Below, in pieces: positions 19,949-30,989 of a stretch of 64,000 bases of DNA (the stretch's first letter is position 1; each line of letters starts with the position of its first letter). Both the position numbers and the translations under genes were made by a program. The notes below the pieces were generated by a model. The model was not told the origin of the DNA, did not search any database, and was given only the letters and a program-made list of their open reading frames with translations. Source of the DNA: Psococerastis gibbosa (lineage: Eukaryota > Arthropoda > Insecta > Psocodea > Psocidae); contig OZ020491.1 in the NCBI GenBank assembly GCA_963971405.1, positions 688,910 through 752,909 of the forward strand, read 5' to 3'.

Positions 19949-20823
19949 GCATTCCAATTTATACGTAGTATAAGGAAAGCTTTGTGATGGTCGAAATTTT
20001 CGATTCCGAGATTTCAACGGATTTACACGTTTTGACGTCCCAGGAACCCAAAAAAGTGGTTTTTACAAAATGTCTGTCTGTCGGTCGGTCTGTCGGTCTG
20101 TCGGTCTGTCGGTCTGTCGGTCTGTCTGTTCGTCGATTTCCGGGCAAACTACTCGGTGGATTTGAGTGAAATTTGGCATGTAGGTTCACAAAAATCATAC
20201 CTCGGGATCACTTTTTTTTTGGGCTAACTCAATTTGGGGGGGTTTTATTTTCAAAAAACTCCAAAAAAACGTCTAAAAAAATTATTTCTCAAAAACGGCT
20301 CCAACGATTTCTTTTAAATTCTCGTAGATTGTAGTCGTTATTAATGTTGACAAAATGCGGGGGGTCGCTTGCCCCTTGATAGTTTGCTTCTGGGGGTAAA
20401 AAAATAAAAATAACTAAATTTTAATGAAAAAATGACTAAAAAATGCGAAACCTTTCTATCGATGATTTCTACCTTCAAGCATGTTTTAGGTGTTAAATTG
20501 AGTAACGAAACCGGATAGGTTGCTTTCCCAAAAAAATTTTTGGTTTTGCCCAAAAAATTATTTTTTGAAAAAAATGATAGAAAATTCGCGCTCAAATGCA
20601 TTGCATGCCCTGCCATTACTGCTGTGTGGTAATTAATGTGTTTGTTGGACCTATCGAGAATTTACCTCACTTCCAGTGACGTCAGGTGGACAACCGCCCC
20701 CCCCCCCCGAGTTATCGGAAATTTAACCATAGGAAAAATATTTGCCATAAAATTACTAATTTTCTCTATCTAATAATTTTGATAAATTGGAAAGCATGTT
20801 CGAGTGAACTCGGACCGGTTCTT
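19949..20823 (+). mobile_element. Helentron-type non-autonomous element H1, copy B (full length)
   Basis: Reference copy. Terminal GCATTCCAATTTATACG, then a GGAAAG that can pair back to the CTTTCC of the consensus start; (GTCY)n at 20069-20130; GGGCAAACTACTCGGT; a C-run at 20696-20709; subterminal inverted repeat ATAAATTGGAAAGC at 20782-20795; hairpin GTTCGAG-TGAA-CTCGGAC at 20798-20815; end CGGTTCTT. Established knowledge: asymmetric terminal repeats, a 3' hairpin and GTCY microsatellites typify Helentron-derived HINE/mini-me elements. No Rep/helicase is present, so it is non-autonomous. Confidence 0.8.
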
Positions 20824-21089
20824 TTTAATTTATGACCGCTGTTCCTGTTATGCTGCATATAGCAAGCAACAGACCATATTATTATTGTTGGGTGGCCTCC
20901 CTGATGAAGACGTTTCACTTCTTTCTCTTTCGTGAGGAGATTCGGGATTTTGGCCAGTGACATAACACTAACTGTCCGTATGAAATTGAAAATATCGTGG
21001 GAATTAGATGATGACGAGTTTTGTATTGAGATCCCTAATGACCGAGGTTAGGCCAATGGTTTCAGGTTGGCTTTGATGCATGTGCATAG

Positions 21090-21385
21090 CAATAAGGCCG
21101 TAGCCATAGATTTTCGGGGGGGGGGGGTCGAAAGTCTAGACTCTTAGAGTATGGCAGGTATGGGATAAGCTAGCCTGGCACAAGCCAATGAATCGTGTAA
21201 CTAGAAAGACGTCTGCTAACAATATCTCGCGTTTTTATTTTGTACTTTTGAAGTTATTTTACAGTTTTAGTCATCTTTCGTTTTTTGCTTGTTTATATTT
21301 CATGTTGTTCATATTTCTAGTTTGTTTAGTGTCAAGTAGCAACATATTTTTAATTTTACACGGATCCCCCATAAATACGGCCTTG
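21090..21385. mobile_element. hAT-type element, 21090 family
   Basis: CAATAAGGCCGTAGCC at the left and TACGGCCTTG at the right are inverted. TGCATAGC/TGCATAGG flanks match 7 of 8. Interior motifs CGAAAGTCTAGACTCT, ATCTTTCGTTTTTTG and GTTCATATTTCTAGTTTG recur at 62345-62590. Confidence 0.6.
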
Positions 21386-21623
21386 CATAGGGATGTTGCC
21401 ATTGATGTGGAAAAGATCGCCCGACTTGCAATATAACCAGTCAACGTCTGACCTTTTTAGCTTTCCTATTTATACTTTAGTATTAGGAAAGGTTTGTGAT
21501 AAAATTTCGAGATTTCAAGTTTCGAGGTCGGGCAGGTCCCAGGATTTCAAAAATACTTATAAGTATTATATAGTTATAGTATTATATAGTTATAACGGGG
21601 TAGATAGATAGATTGATAGATAA

Positions 21624-22059
21624 CAGGGGTCTTCACAGTGTTTGTGTTATCGAGTTATACCTAGTCAAGGGTGTTATCCTAAACGCACTTTCAAGTTGGT
21701 TAACTTGTTAATTAGCTAGCGCTGCGATCGATAGATCAGGTTTAACGGCTGCCATCTTTGTTTTTGTCGATTGATTTGAAAATTTATTTGTAGTATCTAT
21801 TATGTCACAAGCAATTACCGTAAATACTAAAAATTATAATAACCAAAATGAACAAAAAAATATAAACAAATGTGGCACTAGTGCCACTTTCTTTAAAACC
21901 GTGCCACGAACGCCTGACTACTACCACGTTGTATACCCTGTTAAATGTTTTCGATATAGCACGATAACTCACTCCCGAGGTCAACTCACGATTGTGTGTT
22001 AACTTGGATAGCACATCTAACTCGGTAACTCGATAACACCAACACTGTGAAGACCCCTG
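21624..22059. mobile_element. TIR element with long hAT-like termini
   Basis: CAGGGGTCTTCACAGTGTT plus GTGTTATCGAGTTA at 21624 is mirrored at 22059 in inverted orientation, arms about 54 bp. A target duplication is obscured by adjacent GATA repeats (TAGATAA / TAGATAC). Interior has no transposase. Confidence 0.7.
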
Positions 22060-22069
22060 TAGATACGAA

Positions 22070-22260
22070 TCTTCGTCATTTAAACCTATGCTGCTGTCAA
22101 AATGCGTAAAACCCCCCTGTTTCGCAATTATTTTAATAATCAAATGTCCTAGTGGCACCCCCTGACCCCCCTGTTTACCATTACATGAATCTTCATCCGT
22201 AATATCTAAACCTTACTTCTATCAAAATGCGTACAACCCCACTAGTATTCAGTTATTTCC
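22070..22260. repeat. Two diverged tandem units of about 128 bp
   Basis: AATCTTCGTCATTTAAACCT...GTCAAAATGCGTAAAACCC is repeated as AATCTTCATCCGTAATATCT...ATCAAAATGCGTACAACCC. The AAAATGCGTAAAACC core is shared with the tandem units at 63565-63930. Confidence 0.55.
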
Positions 22261-22375
22261 TTTCTGCAATTTTATCCCTCTCAGCCACTAAGGCTGAAGA
22301 ATATGCATCTAACAAATCATACAAAATATAACCCTTCCTACGGAGAAAACCACTCATTCTGTTTTGTAATAAAGT

Positions 22376-22601
22376 ATAAATAAATAAATAAATAAATAAG
22401 GACTTTTTGTTCTATTACTAAGCCAACCTAGCGGAGTTAGGGCTATAAAGCCCTCTCTTACACTCAACTAGGAAGGCCCGGGACCGCCTGCTTTACATGC
22501 CCTCCGAAGCATGGCCAGAAAATGTAGCAAGTGTAGGACTCGAACCAACAACCTTTCGGGTGAAAGTTGGAGTCCGCACCACTACTCTACATGTCCTGAC
22601 T
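22376..22601 (-). repeat. SINE family S1, most complete copy
   Basis: Minus strand order: CAGGACATGTAGAGTAGTGG, a perfect B-box GGTTCGAGTCC, CTTCGGAGGGCATGTAAAGC, GGTCCCGGGCCTTCC, then tail GAGTGTAAGAGAGGGCTTTA and TTGGCTTAGTAATAGAAC, ending in (TTTA)n. The tail equals the LINE 3' end at 18362-18403. Confidence 0.8.
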
Positions 22602-22759
22602 GTATGGTCATTCCCAAGAGATTGCTCTCTGGGCTTGACTGTGTATCTCCTTCTTCAGTTCAAGTTCAATAAAGCTCTCATTAAACTACACTGGAGTCTT
22701 CTCAATCAACCACAATGGGACCACAACTGTCAACTTAATCCTACAGATATACTGTAGGC

Positions 22760-22997
22760 CAGGCGCGGATCTAGGATGAGACCAAGGAAGGGGCTGAAAT
22801 TAAATACGAATAAAAGAGATGAATTGCATTTTTTTTTAATAGGGCTGAAATATTGGGGTTTTACAGAGCAATAATAAGGGTCCTACATTATAGGTAATTA
22901 ATACAATTGAGCACAAGGGTGGCCCCCGGGAGAAAATTTGTGCAAACTAAGACGGAATTGTGGGGTTTTACGGGGGGCTATCGTAGATCCGCGTCTG
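22760..22997. mobile_element. hAT-type MITE
   Basis: CAGGCGCGGATCTA...TAGATCCGCGTCTG termini; duplication CTGTAGGC/CTGTAGTC (7 of 8). Interior carries GGGGTTTTAC twice and GAGCACAAGGG, also seen at 36985-37050. Confidence 0.75.
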
Positions 22998-23726
22998 CTG
23001 TAGTCAGAAATTCACCATAGCACCACTATAGTAAACAGTTACTGTCCGAGTAAATTTAAATTTTGATATGCAGGAAATGCAGGTCAGATTCATCCCGGGT
23101 AAAAATGTGACGGGAATAAGCAAGCCAGCAGCATTGCTATGGAACAACATAGAATAATAATTGGGACTTAATTAAGGGGTGTGGGGTAAAGCTTCCATTA
23201 AAATTATTTTAATCAGCCCTCACCGCCAACACAAGACAATATTCCTCGCAGCTAGCTCCCCATAGATTCACCCCGTAACCGGAATATTAGTTGCCACTTT
23301 AATGAATTACAAGGGTGAGCTTGCAACTACTGTACCATACAACTATATCTTGTTGCGGCGAATCGGCCCTTCACAAATCTCCACTGGGCCAACATTTTTT
23401 TTCATTATTCTTTTCATTTCATTTTGGGGTAAATATTTGCGTATGGACCTAAGCCACGTGACCTATTGTATCTTTTCCAATTTTTAGCACTTGTCAATTT
23501 GTAATTTTGTCCTTCAAGTTTATTGTATAGGTATATAACGACTTGTTGTTTGAAATCCAATTAGGCTATGCTTCATGGCGACGTCGAACCTACTATGTAC
23601 GGTATACCTTGTAGGGTTGCATAAGGAATTAAAGATATTGTCCATTGCCTATTGCTACTACTTTATTCATCAAGACCCATTTTCCTTAATCTTGTGGGGA
23701 TTACAGTTTTTTTTAGCTTAGTTAGA

Positions 23727-23969
23727 CAGTGGCGTAACTACAATTCGTGGGCCGTGCCAGATGAGGCATGTGGGCTCCTAGAAAAACCGCCAAAATTGAA
23801 ATTTAAGTGCTGCATTAATTAATTAAATTTTAATTTTTAATTTTATTTTGTTTAGCAAAAGTCAGCTTTAATTATTAAATATTTTGATGACTCTGAAAGA
23901 AGATACATACAGTATAGTACATAAGTGTCTGAACCGTTTCGCACCATAGTACTAGTAGTTCCGCCCCTG
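23727..23969. mobile_element. hAT-like MITE without clear target duplication
   Basis: CAGTGGCGTAACTAC at the left and GTAGTTCCGCCCCTG at the right are imperfect inverted repeats of hAT type; flanks TAGTTAGA and CACAACCA do not match. Confidence 0.5.
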
Positions 23970-25586
23970 CACAACCATGTCCTATTTTTGGCTGCTTCAC
24001 TGCCTTACCATTATCAGCATTGAATAAGAAAGTTAAATAATTCAAAAATTACGAATTACGCAGGAAATTGATTCTGACAAAACTGGCATTGACAAATAAT
24101 TGCATTTATTTCTCTTATGACAGGAAGGAGGGTCTGTTGTCTTGTTGAAATGCATTGAAAAAGCCAACATTGTCGCTAAAGCGTAAAACAAATTAATTTG
24201 AGTTAATTTCCAGTTTCCGAGCTTCAGAATATACAATACGTGTATTTTGAGTTTAGGGCCGCTATAGCGCTTAAAACTATAACGCTTAAAACTAAATTTC
24301 GATGGAAATGTATTGAGTTATCCTAGATGGAGAATTTAAGTGTTGTTCATATTCAATGCTTAAATCTACAGGAGGACGCATTTCCCAGGAACTCTGCACA
24401 TTTTACACATTTTACACTTAATCCCTAGCTTGTTAACGGTGCATATTTGGTATCACAATACATATATATACGATAATTTTTGCTCCAAATTTAAATAGAA
24501 ATGCGCCCTGGAAGATCGCCTGAAACACACTGTACATATCTAATGCATCCATTAGATATTATGAATGGTTATGACACGATTTTTGGTGTTTCGGGGGTAC
24601 GGTATCGCAGCTCCCCCAAAACTAGAGGGACGAAATTTATACTATTTAGCTTACCATGACTAGCAGAAACCAAAATTTGGTTAAGCTACGTGCAACATGA
24701 GCTCTTCAGCAACAGCTCGAAAAGTCGAATTTTCCGGTTTGCTCTTTCACCTCGGGGGAAAGGGGAGTTGACTGAGTTGAGTGGACCTCCTGATTATAGT
24801 GGATTCCGAACCACATGACTAATAAGTTACTCGTACTTTTGCAGCGCGCGGAATGGAGATAGCCGGAAACACTCGATTGTTGTTTATTAAGTTTGGGGTG
24901 AAACTGGGGGATGTGAAGGAGCTTGTCATATCAGATTTTATTCGTCAGGCTCCTTAGCATCGTAAGAACCAGTTGGAAGTCGATAAGTATAATAGTACTG
25001 CACTATATGGATAGATTAGGTATGATAAGATTATGCAAGATAATGAACAGCAGGGCATAAACGCCACGAGGTTTTCCTTAACAACCCTTCCTTGAAGTGG
25101 TCGACAAAAGGATCAACAGCTGCTCAGCTGCCCCCCTCCCCCTCTCAAACCGCCATATTGGCTCCCGATTGACCATTACTGGCTCCCTGCAGCAGATGGG
25201 GCCATAATGAAACATGCAATAGCCTATTGTTGTCCTGCCGCGGCTTATACACTCACCTCGTTAATATCCTTTACTTATTGGTGAGGGGGGGGGGGGTCAA
25301 TACAATGAGCTGGGGCAGTGATTTAAGTAAAGCAGTGTGCATGACACAAACGAGGCACGAGCGTTAGGGTCAATCTGTAATGGGAAATATGCAACGCACG
25401 GGAATATAATGTAACCTCCCGTATTTTTATTTCCTTCAGGGCTATTTGCTTCGTTCTCACCGAGAGTACCTACTTTTCCATTTCCTTAGTAGGCGTGGAT
25501 TTCTTCTCGAACTGTACCTACTCAAATACAGCCCTCTTACATGCCAACTCGCATTAGGTTCCCAGTTCGTATTCATACTGTTCAGC
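23970..25586. other. Spacer with a short dispersed repeat (R4)
   Basis: GGAGTTGACTGAG and GTGGACCTCCTGATTATAGT at 24763-24802 recur at 57658-57697. C- and G-runs at 25134 and 25287. No gene recognised. Confidence 0.4.
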
Positions 25587-25922
25587 AGCCTGCAGCCTGA
25601 TCGAGGCGAATATAACACCGGTATTTATTTAATCCCTGGTAATAAAAATGTAAACAAGATAATTTTATAATGGAAAGTGCTATTCAAAATTTGTTTGTTT
25701 ACAGTTATAATCCTATGGTATTTATTTAACCCCGGTATTATAATCGCCTCAATCAGGCTGCAGATCGGGGCGATTATAATACCGGTATTTATTTAATCCA
25801 CTGATGGTAAACAAGATAATTTTGTAATGGAAAGTGCTATTCAAAATTTGTTTGTTTACAATTATAATCCTAGAGTATTTTTTTAACCCCGGTATTATAA
25901 TCGGCTCGATCAGGCTGCAGCA
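25587..25922. repeat. Two tandem TIR elements sharing a CTGCAG junction
   Basis: Each unit (25587-25763 and about 25758-25922) begins with a form of CTGCAGCCTGATCGAGGCGA and ends with its inverse TCGCCTCAATCAGGCTGCAG. The second unit has lost a few bases of its left arm. The two interiors are about 95% alike (GGAAAGTGCTATTCAAAATT, TTTGTTTGTTTACA). Arms are about 38 bp. Confidence 0.7.
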
Positions 25923-25929
25923 ATTTAAA

Positions 25930-26560
25930 GATGAAGTAAGTAAGTAAGTATATATATAATTGAACAATCAATAACAATCGAAGCATAAATCCCCAGCACT
26001 AAGTACAAAAATGACTTGTCACGCTGGGGTCAAAAGTTAAGTACAATACATAATTTAACATTATTATTATTATTTTAACTTACAATCCAAAAAGTATAAA
26101 ATTGAGTAGAATAAAAAATAAAAAAATTCAATTAAACTTGTAGTCTCTATAGGTTCGATGGGCACAAAGTTATTTGAGAAGAGATCTATGAAGAATTCTG
26201 AAATATTTGAAGTAAATGTTTATTGTCAGCTTTATTTATAAAATTTTTAGATGAATTTAAAAAATGCTTACTTGAGCGGAGAACCTTTATCTCTATTGGA
26301 AGGGAATTGAATTGTTTGCAGGCTAAAAATATTGGAGAGTGTTCAAAAATGCATTTTCTTGCAGGCTCGGAAAAAATATTGTGAGATAGACGACGCCTGG
26401 TCTTCTGTGGCGTCTTCTGTGAAGCTATACTGATGTATTCAGTGATTAGGCTATTCAGACGTCGGATCTCGTCGGATCTCACAAATTGTCATTGTTGTAG
26501 CTAGTGGAAACACACCGCATCTACTTGAAACTAAAGTTGAATGACAGCAACATGTCTGGA
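25930..26560 (-). mobile_element. LINE relic, C-terminal fragment
   Basis: Minus frame reads RKCIFEHSPIFLACKQFNSL and PIEIKVLRSSKHFLNSSKNF, matching the '..YN.LP..I+.....F...L' pattern at the end of jockey/CR1-like reverse transcriptases. Low-complexity GTAA and TTATTATT tracts lie on the 3' side. Family assignment is tentative. Confidence 0.5.
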
Positions 26561-26739
26561 AATCAATCCCCCAGCACCCAGCTGGTCAGTGGTCTTGATA
26601 ACTGGGTGTAACCCGATCGACCTGTCATAAAACGGTGATGGTATGATAGAAGTTGGTAAGTGTGTTTTTGCAGTTATTGAGTATCTCAGCTATGTACACA
26701 GGTACCTGAACCGTTGCTATTGTAAAAATAGAACTTGGC

Positions 26740-27078
26740 TCAGGAGCTCGTCGTAGCGATACCTCAGCTAAAGGTAAGTTAATTAAAAAAGGGATGAATC
26801 TCCACAAGATCTCGGCAATCTTGAATGAGATAGGGTCCAGAAAACTCATCTAGAACCCAGTAATAATTTGCATGGGGGTGTCCAAGTTGAAACTTGATTC
26901 CTTTTCCTTTTCTATGCGATACTGTCACAGCCCGAACAGACAGACCTACAAAGACGCAGACTGACATTTCGTTTGGTCCTTGATATCTCAAAACGTGTAA
27001 ATACACGGAAATCCCGAAATCGAAATCATCAGCCATCACAAAGCTTTCCTTATACTACGCAAAAATAGGAAAGCAATA
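26740..27078 (-). mobile_element. Divergent Helentron-type element, variant H2
   Basis: Right half (GACAGACAGACC, CTCAAAACGTGTAAAT, CATCACAAAGCTTTCC, AGGAAAGCAATAA) is H1-like. The left half (GTAGCGATACCTCAGCT, GGGATGAATCTCCACAAGAT) instead matches 45430-45690, so a second subfamily exists. Confidence 0.6.
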
Positions 27079-27079
27079 A

Positions 27080-28498
27080 ATTGAAACACGGGGGTAACAA
27101 AGAAAATGACAACACTACTATAATTCTGTTCAGTCTTGCAAAAGCTTACCATAGGCAGATTTAAACATTAAAAAAAAATTATTTGCAGCTGTGTTTACTA
27201 GTGCGTTCTAACTCCGGATTAGTTAACCCCAGAAATAACTTCTCCTTTCGCATCATGCTATGCCTGCTGGAAGAGTGGGGTTCCAGTGTGAGAGACAAGG
27301 AGGATGGTTTGTTGTAAAAGAGTAAAAATCCAATAATCTGGACGCAACCTTTATAAAATGTAATTAAAGGGGGGGGGGGGGATTATAGCCAAACTTGGGG
27401 CATTGTGTGCCCCGCAGGACAAGGCTCATTAACACGCTGTCGGCCTATTGAACTTTGAAGCCGCGTTAATTGGCGCTGAAAATTTGTGTAATTAGGCCAT
27501 TGGGGACGGGGGGGGGGGGGGCATAAAACGGGGGACGGATGTATTTTGGTCGAATGACATGAGCGAGCGAGTTTTATTACATATACAGAGAGGGTTTGTA
27601 ATTTATATTTGTTTTAGAATGCAAGTTTTAATTAGATGCTTGCCACCTGCTAATAAATTGCCCTTGTTTTGTGACGTTGTGTTGCAATTTAACTCCCCCC
27701 CCCCCTCTTCCCCCTCAAGCCTTTACCCCCTCCACTCAGCATCCCTTTGGGTGTCTGCCTTTGTTCCGTTTTATTAAAGATTAATTTTTGTTAAAATTCT
27801 TCTCTCGTTGCTGAGTTTTGTTTTGAAATGTAAGGAATGCCTTCTTGTACAAAATTCAGTTCTGTTATTTGTGAGACTCGTTATTATATTGTACTTTAGA
27901 ATGAAATTCAATACTTTTGTGGTTTCTTTTTTTTTTTTTAATGGAGATCGTCATCTACTTGTGTAATGTACTACTATATAATAATATATTATAAATCCAT
28001 ATAATAACAAATAACAGGTTTGAAACAAAATGGTTAATACGGTTAATGCAGAGGCATTCCCGTGATGGGCCCTCACTAAATTAAAATATAAGCTTAATAA
28101 CTACTTATTGGTCGCGATGTAAAAACGAAAATAATTATGGTAGAACCATAAAATAAAATGTATTTTTGTAATTACGAAACTGGTGAGACTCTAATTTTCA
28201 TGTTGATTAATAAGTCCATACGATCCGTCGAGTCGGTGTTCGTGCACTTTCTGTGCACCCAGCATGCTGTTTGGGAATGTCTTACCACTAATGCACCACG
28301 ATGACTGCTCATTGGACGCTTATTGTATTCATGATGAATGAATGAATGAATACAATACAGATATTTTCTATTCTATTCATCACTAGGTCTGCTCCACCGT
28401 TTCACGAGCTGTACGTTATGTATACTGTAATCAATCGATAATCGAATCACGTTTCTACATTTCAAATGAATAACTTTTTCATTATTGACTTCTCTTCC
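27080..28498. other. Spacer with G- and C-runs
   Basis: G-runs at 27369 and 27511, C-run at 27695. Short inverted GAATGAATGAATGAATA motif at 28343. No gene recognised. Confidence 0.4.
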
Positions 28499-28882
28499 CA
28501 TAGATTTTAATTATAATACTAGATGGGGAACTTCCCTGCATATTTTGAAGCCAGCCGCCATTACTGTAAGTGGATAGAAAACGTTGTTTACATTCAATTA
28601 CACCTTAAGTTCTTATGAGATTTCCTAATATTTTCTGGTGAAAATTACTTTCAAACGTTCAATCTTTCCGTTTATTTTCAGTGGATTTTGATCAATAGTT
28701 ACTTAAAAGACAATATTAACTGAAATTAAATCAAGATAAAATTTATTTCGTCGAAAAGTACCCATTTAAGAACAGGTAATTTGCGTTCTTTCTATCCACT
28801 TATAGCAATGGCGGATGGCTTCACAACACTCCCTACAGAGAGCATGGGAGTTCGCTATCTAGTATTATTATTAAAATCTATG
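28499..28882. mobile_element. Long-TIR MITE with 8-bp target duplication
   Basis: Perfect duplication TCTCTTCC at 28491-28498 and 28883-28890. Termini CATAGATTTTAAT and ATTAAAATCTATG. Arms of about 100 bp with the conserved inner block GCCGCCATTAC..GTAAGTGGATAGAAA. The duplication length and CA..TG ends favour hAT; a 9-bp reading (Mutator-like) cannot be excluded. Confidence 0.75.
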
Positions 28883-29045
28883 TCTCTTCCCTACAGTAAT
28901 AAACAGGTCACAATTATATTATTTTGTCTCACCCTCTAATTTCTCAAAATTTGCAAAACCTTACAGCGCCTCTGCGATTAGCTAGGAGGAAGGTTCGTTT
29001 GCATCAGTAGTGGTCTGGCAACCCGGTTTTCTTCTCTATTAAATA

Positions 29046-29216
29046 CAAGGGCGGATTTTTCCTCCAATTTAGGGGGGGCAGGTTCAGTCGATTATAACAT
29101 TAAAAAACATTATTATTTTTTATCCCCACTGTAAGCCTATTGTTATCTAGTATAAGTTCATTTTATTTGGGGGGGGGGGGGAGGCGGACCCTCTGCCCCC
29201 CTAAAATCCGCCCTTG
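29046..29216. mobile_element. hAT-type MITE inside a LINE 3' region
   Basis: Perfect duplication ATTAAATA (29038-29045 and 29217-29224) and 14-bp termini CAAGGGCGGATTTT / AAAATCCGCCCTTG. A G-run lies at 29169-29181. Closely related to 40553-40732. Confidence 0.9.
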
Positions 29217-29545
29217 ATTAAATACCTCTTCTATCGAAGATTGGCCATCGTCATGGCAATTTGGACCTAAGAGACTGCTGCTTTGAAAAAGAAAGTCGTG
29301 ATCTTGCCAAGTCATTGCATCAGGTTTATCAATCAGGATGTTCTTCCTCTGCCAGGAGCTCTCTGTCATCTTCCCTCGGATTATTTCATGCAGGGGGCGA
29401 TACTTTTCGTTCCTGGCCACGTGGCTGAAGTATATTAGTTCCCGTTTCGTAACCGTCAACAGCAATATATTTACAAAGGCTTTCACGGCCGGAGCTACGT
29501 GACGAATGTTGCTGCTGTGCTACTGCTGTGAGATACAATCTTAAA
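29217..29545 (-). mobile_element. LINE C-terminal relic (RTE/BovB-like tail)
   Basis: Minus frame reads TVTKRELIYFSHVARNEKYR, LHEIIRGKM and SWQRKNILIDKPDAMTWQDH, the conserved C-terminal block after reverse transcriptase in RTE-like LINEs. No upstream polymerase remains. Its 3' side was hit by the hAT MITE at 29046-29216. Confidence 0.65.
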
Positions 29546-29547
29546 GT

Positions 29548-30215
29548 CTACGCAGCTCCATTGAAGATGTCGACCCCAGATGTTGACGAAACGTTTGAAA
29601 GTACGCTTTCAGAACGACCACGGCCTATCATCCCTGATAATAGTCCGCCCTGCTCCAAGTGTTCCAAACGTGAACGCCAGATTGCTGGACAGTCTGCTAG
29701 TATATGCCACCCTGTTTCGTTTTCACTCTCACAATAGCGACACTCAGGATTGATTGGCATTCCGATTCGTGATAGGTGTTGCCGAAAAGGTCCGTGCCCT
29801 GTGAGGAGGGCAATTACTCTCTGCGCGCCAATACGCCCGAGCAGCTCTTCTGTCAGCTTCATCGAATGGTCGGCAATGCATAATCGTGAATGCCGGAACG
29901 TCTGCATACCCCACTCAAGCGAAAACTTTTCCGCCATCCAGCTGTGTACATGCGCTCTGACGCGGCTCCAGGCTATGGGGAGGAAAGGTTCTGGCCCAAT
30001 GGTATTTAGTTCAGCACCATGCTTTGCCAATTCGTAAGCAGCCTCGTTGCCTGAGATTCCTTCACGTCCTGGCACCCACATCAACTTGATCTGGTTCTTC
30101 CGTGAAAGCTTGTTTATTGTCACCTTGCACTCTGACGATATGGGATGTGACGACTGGTTGAATTAAAGCCTTTATAGCTGCTTGGCTATCACTGCATACG
30201 ACAATGGTCTTATTT
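29548..30215 (-). mobile_element. RNase H domain and zinc-knuckle tail of a non-LTR retrotransposon (relic)
   Basis: Upstream frame reads TIVVCSDSQAAIKAL (the RNase H SDSQAA strand). After a one-base frameshift near 30123 it continues IKLMWVPGREGISGNEAAYE, then CRYCESENETGWHILADC, a C-x2-C-x8-H-x4-C knuckle. The family motif is WVPGHxGxxGNExAD: here catalytic His is Arg and Asp is Tyr. Typical of R1/jockey/I-type ORF2 ends. Upstream sequence was truncated by Helentron-type copy D. Confidence 0.8.
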
Positions 30216-30217
30216 TT

Positions 30218-30575
30218 GCTTTCCAATTTATACGCAGTATAAGGAAGCTTTGTGACGGTCGAAATTTTCGATTCCGAGATTTCAACGGATTTACACGTTT
30301 TCGAGGTGTACAGGAACCCAAAAATGTTTTTACGAAATGTATGTCTGTCGCTCTGTCTGTCGCTCTGTCGCTCTGTCTGTCTGTCTGTCTGTTGGTCTGA
30401 CCCATCTAGAATTTACCTCACCTCTAGTGACATATGGTGAAGAACACCCCCCCCCCCCCCGAGATATCGGAAATTTAACCATAGAAAAATTATTTACCAT
30501 GAAATTACTCATTTTCTCTATCTACTAATTTTGATAAATTGGAAAGCATGTTCGAGTAAACTCGGACCGGTTCTT
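30218..30575 (+). mobile_element. Helentron-type H1, copy D (internally deleted)
   Basis: Both ends are intact (GCTTTCCAATTTATACG at 30218; subterminal ATAAATTGGAAAGC; hairpin; CGGTTCTT at 30575) but the middle is missing. Sequence passes from (GTCT)n at 30344-30395 to GTCTGACCCATCTAGAATTT, the block before the C-run. It lies in or beside the RNase H relic. Confidence 0.8.
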
Positions 30576-30989
30576 GATATTGGTGTCAGCACAAAATCTC
30601 AGTGCCTGGTCAATTGCATAAACCATGGTATCCCTTACTATGTAATATGATTACCTCCTTAATTAAATGAATGAATTTGCGCATTCTCCTTGACTCACTC
30701 GTACACTTTGTTACTCCTCAACGTAAGAAAGACCGAAAGTTAGTTCAGGCACTCAGTGCTGTGGATGGTGTACAGTATAAATATAACAATGACGGTTTAC
30801 ATCATTTTTATTTTGTACGAACCCGACGAGACCCTAAAAAGTTTAGGTGCACACACACACTGTGTTATGGTGCAAAATTATTTTGAAATTATTTATTCCC
30901 TTTGTACTGCTGACAGGGTAATCGTTCCTTCCGTCGACCACGTAACAAGTTCATAGCTTAATACTTACAGTATGTTATTAAAAATATAT
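30576..30989. other. Spacer, nothing recognised
   Basis: Open frames at 30671-30956 overlap in two frames and show no domain. Confidence 0.35.

Noticed and set aside
19959..20198. Open frames reading SVGLSVCRSVGLS or TDRPTDRQTDRP in many places
   Set aside because: They are translations of the GTCY microsatellite and flanks of H1 copies on either strand; they recur wherever H1 occurs and have no start context or conservation of their own.
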